Origin: Blastocystis sp. Blastoise
Taxonomy: Eukaryota > Sar > Bigyra > Opalinata > Blastocystidae
Direction of reading: 5' to 3'
NCBI GenBank assembly: GCA_039096225.1
Contig: JBBPEB010000034.1
Location: 124,001 to 188,000 of the forward strand
DNA: 64,000 nucleotides
A program made the translations under genes and the position numbers. The notes beneath the pieces were generated by a model. That model saw nothing but the letters and a program-made list of their open reading frames with translations. It did not search any database and had not been told where the DNA came from. Shown in pieces: positions 11,074 to 29,636 of the stretch. How positions within the stretch are numbered: the first letter of the stretch is position 1; every line of letters starts with the position of its first letter.

Positions 11074-13371
11074 TAAAAGAAAAAAAACTAAATAAACATA
11101 TCAATCGATTATTATTTTATATATATTATATATTATATATACATATATAATATCCATTGTTGGAAAAGAAAAAGCAGACAATGACGTAGTAGATGACGTA
11201 GATGGGATACGAACTGTCTTCGTGATCTCATTGGTCTCCGGTGATGATACACTGGGTGTCACCATAGACGGAGCAGGTGTTATTACAGCATTGGAAATGA
11301 CAGGAGAAGAAGAAGAAGAAGAAGAAGATTGTTTATTTCTATTTCCCTCCATAAGTTGTGGTGGGGGGACTTGATATGACGACGATATACGACGATCTCG
11401 TGATGATATGACAGAGGGTGCGTCACTTGGGACAGTAGAGTGAATGTTATTTGATGAAGAAAGAATAGGAACATTATTATTATTATTATTAAGGTTATCA
11501 TTAAGATTATTACTATTACTATTAACCAAATTATTATTATTACTATTAACCAAATTATTACTATTATTCATCAAATTATTATTATTAACCAAATTATTAT
11601 TATTATTATTCACCAAATTATTATTACTATTAACCAAATTATTATTATTACTATTAACCAAATTATTATTATTATTAACATTATTAACATTAGAATCACT
11701 CAATGATCTCAACCCACTTGAAGTATTCTTAAGAATATTCGATAACTGCAGGTCTTCAACATCCTGTTCTTTCGAATATTCGCCAGTAACATCCGTGCTA
11801 TTTCTCTTAAATTCATTGGGTATATTGATATTTGGATCCGATACGAATTCTGATTGGATGAACGAGATATTATCATCATAATCCAGGTCTATATCAAGAG
11901 ATCCTTCTACAGGTTGTTTTATTGATTGAGGAATAGAAGAAGAAGGAAGAGATTGAACAGAGAAAGCAGGTGTATTATTTATATTTGATATTGAAGAAAT
12001 AGTATTGTTATATATACTCATATTATTAACAGAATCATTCACTGTAGAATTTGAAGAACCATGAATATCTTTAAAGTTGCTTATAGAGATTAATGACGAT
12101 AAAGGAGGTGTCTGAAATGGACTGGAATCAGCTGAATCTGAAGGCTTATCACTTGATCTATTTATATGTATCATAGAATCAATTTGTAAAGTTTGTTTTT
12201 TCTTCTTTTCTTCTTCAATTATTCTTTTCTTCTCTTCTTCTTTCTCTCTCTCTTTCTCTTCTTCTTTATTACTATATATACTATTCTCTTTTATGTCCTG
12301 CTGATTATCTATATTCTTTAATATATCTTGAGATGGTAAAGAAGATGAATAAGGCATATCATGTGATTGAATAGTAGTATTAATAATAGAATTTGAAGTA
12401 TTAGAAACTAAATTAGAGATATTCATGGCTTTATAAGGAGATATACCATCTATACTTTTCTTCTTCATTAAATACGGTGATATTTTTGGAATAAACGAGG
12501 ATTCCAGAGAAGTATGTATGTCTTTCTTATAGTCCTTAATTTGTGACTGATTTTGAAACTGATTTTGTGACTGATTTTGTGACTGATTTTGTGATTGATT
12601 TTGTGATTGATTTTGAAATTGATTTTGTGATTGATTTTGTGATTGATTTTGTGACTGATTTTGAGAAATGTCTTCTATTATAGAAAAATTATTTGAATTA
12701 ATTTGTAAAGAAGATGGTTTGATAGTAGAGATATTTAAATTTATTTCTTGATTTCTTTCCATATAAGGTCCAGGTGTTTTCACATGTTTCATTCGTTTTG
12801 GAAAAGAGGGTGTAAATGTCAATGGAGGAGGAATACTACGTTTCGTATTTATCTCTTTAGGAAACGATTTATTCAATTTATTTTCTTTATTTTCATCTTC
12901 ATTCTTGCTCTTTTCTTCAATTTCTTGAATAGTATCAAGTTCTGGAGTATGAGTCAATGTAGATAATCCATAACTAAGTCGAGGTGACGAAAGCAATCCT
13001 CTTTTATGTGATATTGATGTACGTGTACTCAGATTTGGAGTTTTGAATTCCTTTCGTATAGGTAAAATGATAGGTTGAGGAGGAATTTGGCCATTTGCAT
13101 CAGTTACTCGTCTTGCTCCACCTCCTGAATGTATTTAGTATATAAATAGAAACAACAATAAATCAAATAAATACCTAATAATATTCTTCCAAAGGATCGA
13201 CCTGGAGTTGGCGTTTCTGATTGAGAATCCATTGACTTTAATAGATCTTGAATGGTCTACAGTTACTAAAATATTCGTTTATATATATGGAAATTAATCA
13301 AGAATACAAATACATGTAAAATGAATATAAATATAAAAAAAAGAAATTCTCACAATTCTATTGTTTTTCAT
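8914..13371 (-). CDS. Mps1/TTK-type dual-specificity kinase (spindle checkpoint)
   Basis: Probable spindle-assembly-checkpoint kinase. Ten exons: 8914..8988, 9051..9113, 9231..9414, 9645..9799, 9999..10373, 10619..10777, 10907..10993, 11143..13124, 13175..13256 and 13354..13371 (1,059 aa if joined). The kinase domain is diagnostic: GKGGSS loop, ALKSVD lysine, VMEHGEIDL hinge, VHSDLKPANF (HSD instead of HRD is an Mps1 trait), LIDFGIA, VGTVNYISPEA and SDVWSLGCILFQM. The long N-terminal region is disordered, with QNQS/QNQF repeats (12541..12665) and Asn runs (11480..11685). The first exon (18 nt) uses a GTGAGA donor and is less certain. The join 11143/10993 lacks an AG acceptor; the kinase could instead start at ATG 10996 as a separate gene. 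Confidence 0.85.
10995..11070. repeat. (TA)38 tract directly before the Mps1 kinase exon
   Basis: Uninterrupted AT dinucleotides, 76 bases, end one base short of the kinase exon. The tract replaces the sequence where the 3' splice site would be. Confidence 0.9.
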
Positions 13372-14049
13372 ACCGAGAAACACATTTTTCTCCAAGATTC
13401 ATAATTTGATAGCTTTTACTATTTTTTTAAATTGATTCGCGTATATACAAAGAGATCAGGATGAATACATAAATAAATTTGTCTATAGTAATTGTTTTCA
13501 AACTTTTAATTGTTAATACTGCAGAGAAAAGTGATGATTGTTTTTTGTTTTCTTTTATTTTTAAGAAAAAAAATCAAAACAAGAATAAGAAGAATATAAG
13601 GAGTGTTATAGAATTTTGTGATATATATAGGATATAAAAAATATGAAAAACAAAAGATAAATTAAGATTGTGAAAGAATCATTTTTTTATTATTAATATA
13701 CATAAAAAGAAAATCAGTTGAAAATGAGGCTAATCAAATGTTACATTTTGTGTAGAGTAGATCCATAAATAGATAGCATTTTCAAGAGAGATTAAAGAAA
13801 CATAATAAAAAACAACAAAAAAAAAAGAAAAAAGCAAACAAAAAAGTATAGACTACATAAAAAAAAGAGAAATAATTACAATGATATGAAATGAAATCAA
13901 TAAAGAATAGAAAAAGAATATGAATAGTATTATTTGGAATGAATCATTCGTTAGAATTATAATAAATAAAAACTAAAAATAATACACAACAAAAAGATAC
14001 ATAAAGAATATCAGTAAATGTATAATGATATATATAGATATAGAAATAT
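13372..14049. other. AT-rich intergenic region
   Basis: Upstream of the Mps1 gene and downstream of the LRR-SAPS gene. A-rich on the + strand; no gene or clear motif. Confidence 0.6.
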
Positions 14050-15125
14050 TTAGTGAATGCCATAATACATACTGTTACTATCATTACTAGTGTCCTAGAG
14101 GAGAAGATAGAATAAGAAATATATAGGATAGTATATAGGGAAATAGAATAAGAAATGAGAAAAATAGTATAGAAGTATAGATATATAGATAGATATATAG
14201 ATATAAAGTATAAGTATATAAATAAGAATAAGAATGATAAGTTTAGAAGATATAAATGATAATAATAAGTATACTATATATATATATATACATATTCATC
14301 ATCTTCATCATCATCCACAGATCCGCTACTTTGAAATGCCATCGACGCGTAACTCTCAATACCTATATATACACAGGAAATAACCACGGAAATATATAAT
14401 TAAGGAAAAGAAATATTATATATATGTATATATATACCGAAATCGAAAATACTTAAATTTTTAGGAGGACTTCCACCTAACTATATATATATATATTTAG
14501 ATATATAATATGTATCTATATTCGATTTATAATGTATATATATATACACTCTTTTCTTCTATAGTAGCATGAGGATCGATATAATTCGAAAGGAATTCAG
14601 TCCATTTCTCTTTTAAAGAGTCTACGATTCCCGCGATTATTCCATGAGGTTCAGTGTCAATAGCTTTCTTTATATACTGTATCATATTAAATATAAACCC
14701 GAACTGATTATATTTTACACTACCATCAGCATTCTTATCATCACGTGCTTGAATACCCATGTCAATCAATTTTCCAATCAGATTATAGCGTTCAAATAGA
14801 TCCCTCACGAGTCCCTCATTTTGAGATTCAATAACAGCCTCGAAATAATTATAAACAATGAGATGGAGTGTGTCATTGTGAGCATAACGGAAAAACATAT
14901 CAAAGACAATATCATTCACGTGATTCTCGATGACGCATGTCATGACGCGCTCTTGTTTGAGGGTCAGGAGAGTTGATAAGAAAGTGATAATACCCGCACG
15001 AAGGATCCCCACACGTTCTACGGATCCCCCACGAGCTAACGGCAACTGGGACGAAAGAGGGAAACTATTTTCATTACTTGGAAGTACCTATATATATATT
15101 GTTATATATATATTTATATAATAGT

Positions 15126-15158
<33 letters not shown>

Positions 15159-17543
15159 TATATATAGATATATTATAGTTATATATAAATAGATATATAC
15201 AGGAGGAAGAGAGAGGTTCATCATAAGTACATTTATATTATCTAAATATACACTTAAAATACTCTGTACCTCGTCATATTCACTATTATTCTTTTGACTA
15301 AGTTGGTCTTTTATATATGTAGAACACAATTTAAGGCACGTGCTTAACTGTTGAGGAGACATGCGAATGCTAATTGTATTTAATTGATCGAAATCAATAC
15401 TATTATCTATATATATGGTATATATGGTATATATATAGGTATATATAGTTATATATACCTTCAGCAATAGTACCAAAACGATCATATATGTCTAATTCCA
15501 TCATATCCTCTATATATATAGATATATATATAACAATAATAACATATTTCTACTAATAATATTATATATATATATATATATATATACCTTGTTTATCTTT
15601 AGATTCAGTAGGAGATAAATGTGTATCAACTTCTAAAATATCCGCGGGAATATTACTGGTCTTTACATCATTAGCATTACTATATATAATATATATATAG
15701 TTATATATATAGTTATATATATATATATATATAGTTATATATACCTATTAGATTGAGCATATAATTGTGAAAGAATCATAATAATCTTTTGAGAAACAGT
15801 TTTATAACCGCGGGGAATAGATTCGTCAGTAATATCTAAATCAATACTTCTATATAATATAATATAATATAATATAATATAATATAATATAATATAATAT
15901 AATATAATATAATATAATATAATATAATATAATATAATATAATATAATATAATATAATATAATATAATATAATATAATATAATATAATATAATATAATAT
16001 AATATAATATAATATAATATAATATAATATAATATAATATAATATAATATTATATTATATTATATTATATTATATTATATTATATTATATTATATTATAT
16101 TATATTATATTATATTATATATATATAAATATATAAATACCTCGTTCTGCATCGAACATCACCATCTATGGGAATGGCATCTATAACGGGCTTCTAAAGA
16201 ATATATATATAAATATACATATATATATATATACAGGTCCTTCTTCTTCTATTTCTTCATCTGTACCTATATATATAATATATATAATATATATAATATA
16301 TATAATATATAACACATATACTAGCAATAAGATTGTTATTGACACAGAGGAATGTGAATGATTCGTACTGGTTAACGGCAGATTTAATGGCTGTGGAGAG
16401 TGTGACGGAGACTGCGTTGTCAGACATATCGAGGAAACGAAGACTGCGAATGGATTCCGAATTATCTTTAAAGGGTAGGTATATAGATTATTAATATATA
16501 TATTATTATTATTCTCCAAAAACATTTTAATTCTTATATACATAATAATAATAATTATTATTATTATTATATATATAAATACTAAAGAAATATAATAATT
16601 TGGTAGCTGCTTCATCGGTAAAGTTATTGGAACGTATATATAAGTTTTCTAATTTATGATATTCGTTAAGAAGATTAATAATAATATCAAATCCATTATC
16701 GCCAATATTATTACTATCTATATATAAGTCTTTTAATCGAATATCCGTAGAATGACAAATAGAAGAACAAATCTCATCAATACCCTCTGAATCTATTCTA
16801 TATATATTATTATTATGTTTATTATATAATATATATAAAGTATTATTTATGAACATATAATATATAAACTATAATTTATGAACATATAATAATAACATAA
16901 TATATATCATCAGTCAAGAAATATCCTTAATAATATATAATAAAATATAATAATAGTTCAAAAATGAAAAATATATATATCTATAATAACTTTTCAAAAT
17001 ATAAAATAAATTACACTATATATTATATACGAGGTACTATTAAGATTAAGAAGTGTAAGACCACTTCCTTGGGATAAAAGTTGAGCTATATGCATAGCAC
17101 CATTTGTACCAATAGAATTCTTACTAGACAGATAAGATAAAAATAGACAAAAAAGATTAAATTCAATATTGATTGTAAATACGCTAAAATCAATGATTTG
17201 ACTGACTTATTATCTTTTAACGTTTGACAAATAAAATTACATCCCTTTTCAGTAATCTATATAAATAGCATATAGCAAATAGAATCAAAACAAAACTTTT
17301 AAAGAAATTCAAACTAGAATATAAAAGAAAATACATTATTTCTCGATAGATCAATGCTTTTCACGTGTGTGGTATTCTTGAAACTATTACAAAATTGACT
17401 AATATCTGTATCGTTCAATTGATATCCATTCAACTGAACTTCTTTGAGTTCAGGATCATCTGACTCCATCTGTTCAAGAATGCTTTTAAAATAATGCTAC
17501 AAGAATTATGTATTTGATATTTTATAATCCTTACCTTATCCAT
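14050..17543 (-). CDS. Leucine-rich-repeat protein fused to a SAPS-like (PP6 regulatory) C-terminal region
   Basis: Sixteen exons close in phase to 636 aa, including a 9-nt first exon (17535..17543). Residues about 10-225 are RNase-inhibitor-type leucine-rich repeats (LTLLNLNSTSIDSEGIDEI, LKDLYIDSNNIGDNGFDII, LENLYIRSNNFTDEAA, LRFLDMSDNAV). After an acidic linker, residues about 340-610 resemble the second half of the SAPS domain of PP6/Sit4-associated subunits: RVGILRAGIITFLSTLL, VNDIVFDMFFRYAHNDTLHL, LKEKWTEFLSNYI, then an acidic DDDEDDEY tail. The usual N-terminal SAPS half was not found. Likely role: scaffold or targeting subunit of a PP6-type phosphatase. Main exons: 14548..15087, 15201..15406, 16322..16465, 16583..16797 and 17335..17496. 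GC-rich words lie in coding sequence at 14627, 15638 and 15804. Confidence 0.72.
15852..16125. repeat. Pentanucleotide microsatellite that switches strand: (AATAT)n then (ATATT)n
   Basis: About 200 bases of AATAT repeats run directly into about 75 bases of the complementary ATATT repeat near 16050, inside one intron (15850..16140) of the LRR-SAPS gene. The two arms can base-pair. Confidence 0.9.
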
Positions 17544-19117
17544 TTGTTTCTTTACTTATATTATAAATAATATATATCTCAGAATAACGATTAATTCGAA
17601 TAATCCAAGATGAAATTCCTAATAAAATTCTTATGTAGTTATGTTTTTATAATTCCCGTGAGAATTTCTTTGAAAATACTTGTTGCCGAAAAGAGATCCC
17701 TACAGTTTTTTTCAAAGGATCACCGAAAAAACACGATTTTCAAAAATATAATCCATTCTCCATTTGCTTGCAGAACTTACTTTAAAAGATGTCAAATGTG
17801 TTGTGCTATATATTAACCCTCTCTAGTCAGTGAGTAGTAATAAGGGACTCTCTTATTTATTTAGAATTTAAGTGATTTATGTTTTTGTCGATTAGGTTTG
17901 TTATTTCAAAGATTATTTTAATAATTTTTCATATTTCTATGATTCTGTCTCTATAATGAGAATCGTATTTATAATAAATTCTTAGTCTTCTCTTGAAATG
18001 AGCACGTTTCATTGTTTTTTTCATAGGAATGTCTTCAATGTGTAGAATATCAAATTATCAGTCCCTTTATTATAATCCTATTATATATATATTACATATT
18101 TGTATAGTATATTGATCATGTTTCTATTATATATTCTTTTCTATTATTTCTGGCAAACAATAATCATAATCATACATATACATATTCATCATTAAGAATA
18201 ATTATTATTTATAATAGCAACATATATTTTATTCAATATATTATATATATTATATAAATACTCTATATATAATCATTCTACTTTAGTATATATACCCATA
18301 TTTTTTATTTTGATATATATATCACTTTATTCATATAAACACCTTGTATATACGTATTTCATTTTTTTTTCAATAAACACTGCATTATCATATATAAAGT
18401 ATATTAAGACATTGATAGATATACACTCTCTACCAAACATAGTATTAAAATGTACTCTCAATATATATACTCTAGTGAGCCACTATACTACTATTCTATA
18501 TAACTAATACCAAGTATCACTCAACACATTTTATTCAATTATATTATCTATAAAAACTATATATATAACTCTTAATACCTCTAATGATTACAACTATAAT
18601 TATACTTATTTTGCTTATTGTATATCTCAAATTTTTTTGAGCATAATATAATTTAATGAATTCATTTATAATAATCCAAACACAATAGTATGTCAAATAT
18701 ATTCAAAGTAATCCAATTATCATGTTTATAAAACCTCTTCTTTTATATAATACAAATGTTACACACAATATAAACCTTTGGTTATGTCAATATACATTAA
18801 ATAAAAATAAGAGTAATCTCCTTGTCATTAAAAAAATTAATAATCATTTATGAAAATTTATAATTATAATTGAGTAAAATAAAAAAATGTAAAAATAAAT
18901 GAATATACTATGATAAATGAAAAAGACTGAGTAATGCCATATAATAATGCTCAAAAAAAGGAAAATAAAAAAAAGTTGTATCATAATGGTAGCCCTAGCA
19001 CTCCAACTGAATAAATGTGAACACAACAATAGATAGAAGAAATTATATTATGCAACAAGTGCAAAATCATCCCATATTGATTGTATTTGTCTTCTTAAAG
19101 AACCAATATAATATCGC
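17544..19117. other. Long AT-rich intergenic region
   Basis: About 1.6 kb between the start of the LRR-SAPS gene and the stop of the S29 gene. The first 250 bases have higher GC and one copy of the GC-rich word (ATTCCCGTGAGAAT, about 17652). The open frames at 17610 and 18310 lack protein-like composition. No tRNA found by eye. Confidence 0.55.
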
Positions 19118-19282
19118 TTAATGATATTTAATGAAACCAATCTTAGGGGCGTTTTCACGGAAACAACGTCTGCAAAGATAGAGATCATATTTTCTAATAA
19201 GACCACGTCTGTTACCACAACAACGGCAAGTACGAGCACCACGGCTGCAAGTCTTAGGGTGAGAGTGCATAAGAGAAGGCAT
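19118..19282 (-). CDS. RPS29: 40S ribosomal protein S29 (uS14)
   Basis: Small-subunit ribosomal protein of 54 aa, the normal family size. The zinc site is visible as C-R-C-C ([20 protein letters not shown]), then CRRCF. The ending IGFIKYH matches the conserved IGFIK end. Single coding exon. A TTCTAG acceptor lies 3 bases before the ATG, with a GTATGT donor about 45 bases upstream, so the 5' UTR probably holds an intron, common for ribosomal protein genes. Codon use is biased. Confidence 0.95.
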   Translation of the reverse strand: MPSLMHSHPKTCSRGARTCRCCGNRRGLIRKYDLYLCRRCFRENAPKIGFIKYH

Positions 19283-21780
<2,498 letters not shown>

Positions 21781-22201
21781 TAAAAAAATAAATAAATTTA
21801 AAAGTATAATTTAATATATATACTTTTTATTGAATTACGATTCGTATATTCTCTATCTTTTTCTACTTTTTATATTTTATTTTTAGCTTCTATTTCTTTT
21901 TTTATATAAAGAAATAACATCTATTTTATTATTTTGCTCTTATATTTTAATAACTATCATTTATTGCATTCATATATTTATTTATATATCTTTATTTTCT
22001 ACTGTTTGGGGAGTGTGTTTTTCTTTATATAAAATTAGTTTGTCATTTGTAGCTATACCATATCTATTCATATAAATAATTTATTTTTCTGTGTAAACTT
22101 TTCCCTCTATTTAGTTTTTGTTTTGTTTTTATAATATTTATATATATATTTTTTTTTAAACAAACACAATCCTAATTAAAAACATCTTGAAAAATAGACA
22201 A
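21781..22201. other. Convergent 3' intergenic region
   Basis: T-rich spacer between the 3' ends of mtHsp70 and the ubiquitin-like gene. No gene seen. Confidence 0.6.
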
Positions 22202-22453
22202 TTAGACACAACAACAAGACATCCATCGACAATGTAACGTAGAATTTGCTTTTATATTCAACTCCTTCATTGTCTTAAATATATCTTCAACAAATTCTCC
22301 ATTAATAAACCAACCTAACTGATCTGATGGAATACCAATTAAGAATTTCTTTTCTTTCAACATTGGAATAATTTCACAAAGCTGTGTAGACTCATCTACA
22401 GATAATTCTACCTTATCACCAAGAAATGTTTCAACTATGATTGGTAATGACAT
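22202..22453 (-). CDS. Ubiquitin-fold protein with C-terminal CaaX-like CCCV
   Basis: 83 aa, single exon. The body aligns with ubiquitin: an IIVETFLGDKVELSVDE hairpin, then GIPSDQLGWFINGEFVED matching the GIPPDQQ region, then MKELNIKANSTLH matching the YNIQKESTLH region. Instead of the di-glycine tail it ends SCCCV, where Cys-Cys-Cys-Val fits a CaaX prenylation box. This resembles the logic of membrane-anchored ubiquitin-fold proteins (plant MUBs, animal UBL3), though it is shorter. It would be membrane-attached and not conjugated to targets. The ubiquitin fold is a confident call; prenylation is inferred. Confidence 0.78.
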   Translation of the reverse strand: MSLPIIVETFLGDKVELSVDESTQLCEIIPMLKEKKFLIGIPSDQLGWFINGEFVEDIFKTMKELNIKANSTLHCRWMSCCCV

Positions 22454-23321
22454 TTTAATCTAAAGATAATTATTGCCAAAAATGATCATAAACGAGATAA
22501 TATATATAACTATACTTTTTATAATAATATTAATAAACTTTTAGAATTAAAAATAAGAAAATGAAATCCAAAACAAAATTTCTATTTATTAAACACTTTT
22601 TTTCTCAATATTTTTATTTTTTATATATGTACCCTTTTGCTGAATAGATTTAACGCCTTATTCACAAATTTACATCTACACGATCAATGTAATAATATAA
22701 TAAATTATATAGCATATATTTCTTGATTGAATTTTCTTTTTTTTAAAATTAATATTAGTTTTTTTTTAAACATACGGTATTGACAAAAACAATTAATGTA
22801 TTAAAATATAATATATCTATTTCTATATTATATTACCAATTATTTTGAGCATCTTTTTTTTCAAGTTTCCTTGTTTAATACAGTTTTTAAAATTTTCTAT
22901 TATTATTTGTAGAAATAGAAAATCAATTCAAATCAGTGATTTGAAATCATATTAGAGGTGATTCAATAATAAATTTTATGTATTGATTTGTTTTATGGAT
23001 ACAGAACAAATAAAATACATTTAAATGATGATTCAAGCTTATAAACCTAATGGTAATCTTTATATCGGCTAAAAATAGAAATATATACAACAAAGAAATG
23101 TTTGTGTTTTTTGGAATGAACTCCATTATCCATAACGACTCTTTTCGATTCTTGGGAAGACTTTTTGTTTTGAGAAATATTCGTGGTTTTATGGTTTTTC
23201 GATCAATTAATTTCTTGATTTTCTATATAAAACAATCATTATATTTATATTCATTGTTTAAGTGAAATGTCTGAAGAAGTATACTTCTTTAATATAAAAT
23301 TATTATACGAAATTATTCTAG
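22454..23321. other. Divergent intergenic region
   Basis: Shared upstream region of the ubiquitin-like gene and the TGT gene; AT-rich. The open frame at 23050..23265 shows no recognisable domain. No motif named. Confidence 0.55.
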
Positions 23322-24169
23322 ATGAATCCTTTAGCAGCTCTTAACTTCAAGATTGTTGGACGTTGGAATAGAGCTAGAGCTTCAATTATGACTTTACCTC
23401 ATGGACCAGTATTTACTCCAGTTTTTATGCCAGTAGGAACCAAAGGTACAATCAAAGGAGTAACTACAGAACAAATGAAAAATGAACCTATTGATTGTCA
23501 ACTTTTCCTTGGCAATACATATCATTTAAGTGCTCACCCTGGATCTGATGAAGTTGCTTCTTTTGGTGGATTACATAAATATATGGATTGGGATCGTAAT
23601 TTATTAACAGACAGTGGTGGTTTCCAAATGGTCAGTTTATTAGATTTAGCTAATATTACTGGTATATATATATATGAGTTATCATTCACATTTTTTATAA
23701 AAATTATTTTTTGTTTAATGAATAGATTGTTTCGTAGAATTATGTGTGCTTTTATTTTATATAATTATTTGCTTTGTATTTATTAATTTTTATTTATCAT
23801 ATTTATATATTTTATAAGTTTTTATAAATTCTCTTGTAATATAATTTTATTTTATATGATTCTCTCTCTTTGTGATATATATATATTTATATATATATAT
23901 ATATAGAGGAAGGTGTAGAATTTCGTGACCCTGTGGACGGTCATCAATTGCTCCTCACACCTGAAGAAAGCATAAGATGCCAAGTATATATATATATATA
24001 TATATGTAATTCTGAATATTATATATATATATGTAATTCTGAATATAATACATATATATTTATATGTAATTCTGAATATAATATATATATATATATATAG
24101 ATGAATATAGGTGCTGATATTATGATGGCTCTTGATGATGTTGTTCACTCCTGTAGAGCAGATTATGAT

Positions 24170-24252
<83 letters not shown>

Positions 24253-24811
24253 TATAAAGAGGCTACATTTCGAACTGTCCGATGGCTCGATCGATGTTTA
24301 GATACTCATAAGAAAGGTCAACATAACCGCGGGAAATACTGCAATTCATATAATCTCCATCAGAACTCACTTGCTGACCAAGAAACTAATCAATCTGAAG
24401 ATCCAAATATTCACGGGGAATTATCAAAATTGAAGGAAGGTGAAGTAGTTCCCCAGAATTTATTTCCCATTGTTCAGGGATGGTTAGATACCGAAAAAGG
24501 AGGTCTTCGTGATATATGTATTCAAGAGTTTTTAAAGCGTGATGATCAGATTCCCGGGTACGCCATTGGCGGGCTCGCAGGGGGTGAAGATAAAGAGAGT
24601 TTCTGTAGAGTCGTATATATATAATATATATTATATTGCTATAATTATATATATATAACAATATATATAACTATATAACTATATAACTAGGTTGAGTTTT
24701 GTACTGCCCGCCTTCCTGAAGGTAAACCGCGCTACGTCATGGGGGTAGGCTATCCTCTCGATATCCTCGTCTGCAGCGCCTTAGGGGCCGATATGTATGT
24801 GATTACCGCGG

Positions 24812-24851
<40 letters not shown>

Positions 24852-25469
24852 TTTTATTACTTCATAATTCTATATATATATATAGGTACGATTGTGTTTA
24901 TCCTACTAGAACAGGTCGTTTCGGTAATGCCTTCATTCCCGCGGGAATGATGCGTCTGAAGTTGAATATATATAAAGATGACGAGCGTCCTATCGATGAG
25001 AATTGCCAATGTGATACATGCAAGCATTATTCACGAAGTATGTTGAATCACTTGTTGAAGGACGAGGCGTTAGGATCGATCCTCGTGACGCGTCATAATT
25101 TGTACTATATGATACACTTTACAAGAACTATGAGAGTATATATATATATATATATAATGTTTTAATTATTCTCCATATTTCTTCTTTTAGTCTAACCATA
25201 TATAAATATATAATATAAATATATAATATATAATAATATATATAATAATATATATAATATAAATATATAATATATAATAATATATATAATATAAATAGAT
25301 AATATATAATAATATATATAATCTATATATATAGCAAAGTATTATTGACGGAACATTCGATTCTTTCTGTCAGCAATTCATGATCAATTATTTCCCGGAT
25401 TATAACTATCCAGAATGGGCTGAAAAGTACCTGAAAATTGCTGGAATTGAATTAATTCATAAACATTAA
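23322..25469 (+). CDS. QTRT1: Queuine tRNA-ribosyltransferase catalytic subunit (eukaryotic TGT)
   Basis: Exchanges guanine 34 for queuine in GUN-anticodon tRNAs. Seven exons: 23322..23661, 23907..23983, 24101..24171, 24252..24612, 24691..24794, 24886..25135 and 25335..25469 (445 aa). Seen: TDSGGFQM (catalytic Asp), [30 protein letters not shown], the catalytic-nucleophile block [13 protein letters not shown] and the zinc site CQCDTC with a later His ([10 protein letters not shown]). An insertion of about 46 residues (24318..24456) splits the segment between [13 protein letters not shown] and LFPIVQG. The third intron (24172..24251) has no GT donor; it starts ATATAT but joins in phase. A GC-rich word lies just after the donor of intron 5 and another in exon 6. 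Confidence 0.93.
24172..24250. repeat. (TA)n tract filling TGT intron 3
   Basis: About 39 AT dinucleotides make up essentially the whole intron, which is bounded on both sides by the 9-base direct repeat ATAGATATA. Confidence 0.9.
24935..24948. repeat. GC-rich palindromic word, ideal copy ATTCCCGCGGGAAT
   Basis: A perfect 14-base palindrome inside TGT exon 6. It is the ideal form of a word present about 40 times. Other copies with CGCGG cores start near 44, 15638, 15804, 24323, 24801, 27636, 27910, 54546, 54697, 58143, 59218 and 59296. Copies with TG or CA in place of the central CG include 25994, 27238, 27441, 27536, 27822, 28004, 28208, 44485, 45204, 45449, 45636, 47368, 47685, 55220 and 63645. 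Confidence 0.85.
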
Positions 25470-25832
25470 TTTTCTTTATTTGTCTGTATATATTTATATA
25501 ACGTTTTTGACTGTTTTCTCAGAAATTTCTTTTTGGTTTCTTTTCTGTGTTGTTTTATGGAAAAATTATAAACATAAGTAATCTATTCATATAGTAAATA
25601 CAACTAGTTAATGAATTTTGTCTGTTTATATTCATTTATTATCAATATTTGAACATATAATAATATATATTAATATGAATAGAATACTGTTTTTCTCTTT
25701 ATTTTAACAATAATATATACAGTCTTGATTAGTTGCTATTGATATATGAATTATATAAGCAAACATATTAATAGTTTTATTCATAGTATAATAGATATAT
25801 AGTCTATTCATAAAGTTATATATAAGAATAGT
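25470..25832. other. Convergent 3' intergenic region
   Basis: AT-rich spacer between two converging genes; nothing recognised. Confidence 0.6.

Positions 25833-29636
<3,804 letters not shown>

Noticed and set aside
10874-11104. Coding reading of the (TA)38 tract as (Tyr-Ile)n at the start of the Mps1 kinase
   Set aside because: The only upstream AG (about 11086) has no donor in matching phase.
14527-17543. Two separate genes (an LRR gene and a SAPS gene)
   Set aside because: All intron phases close through the linker exons, with no start or stop codon between the two parts.
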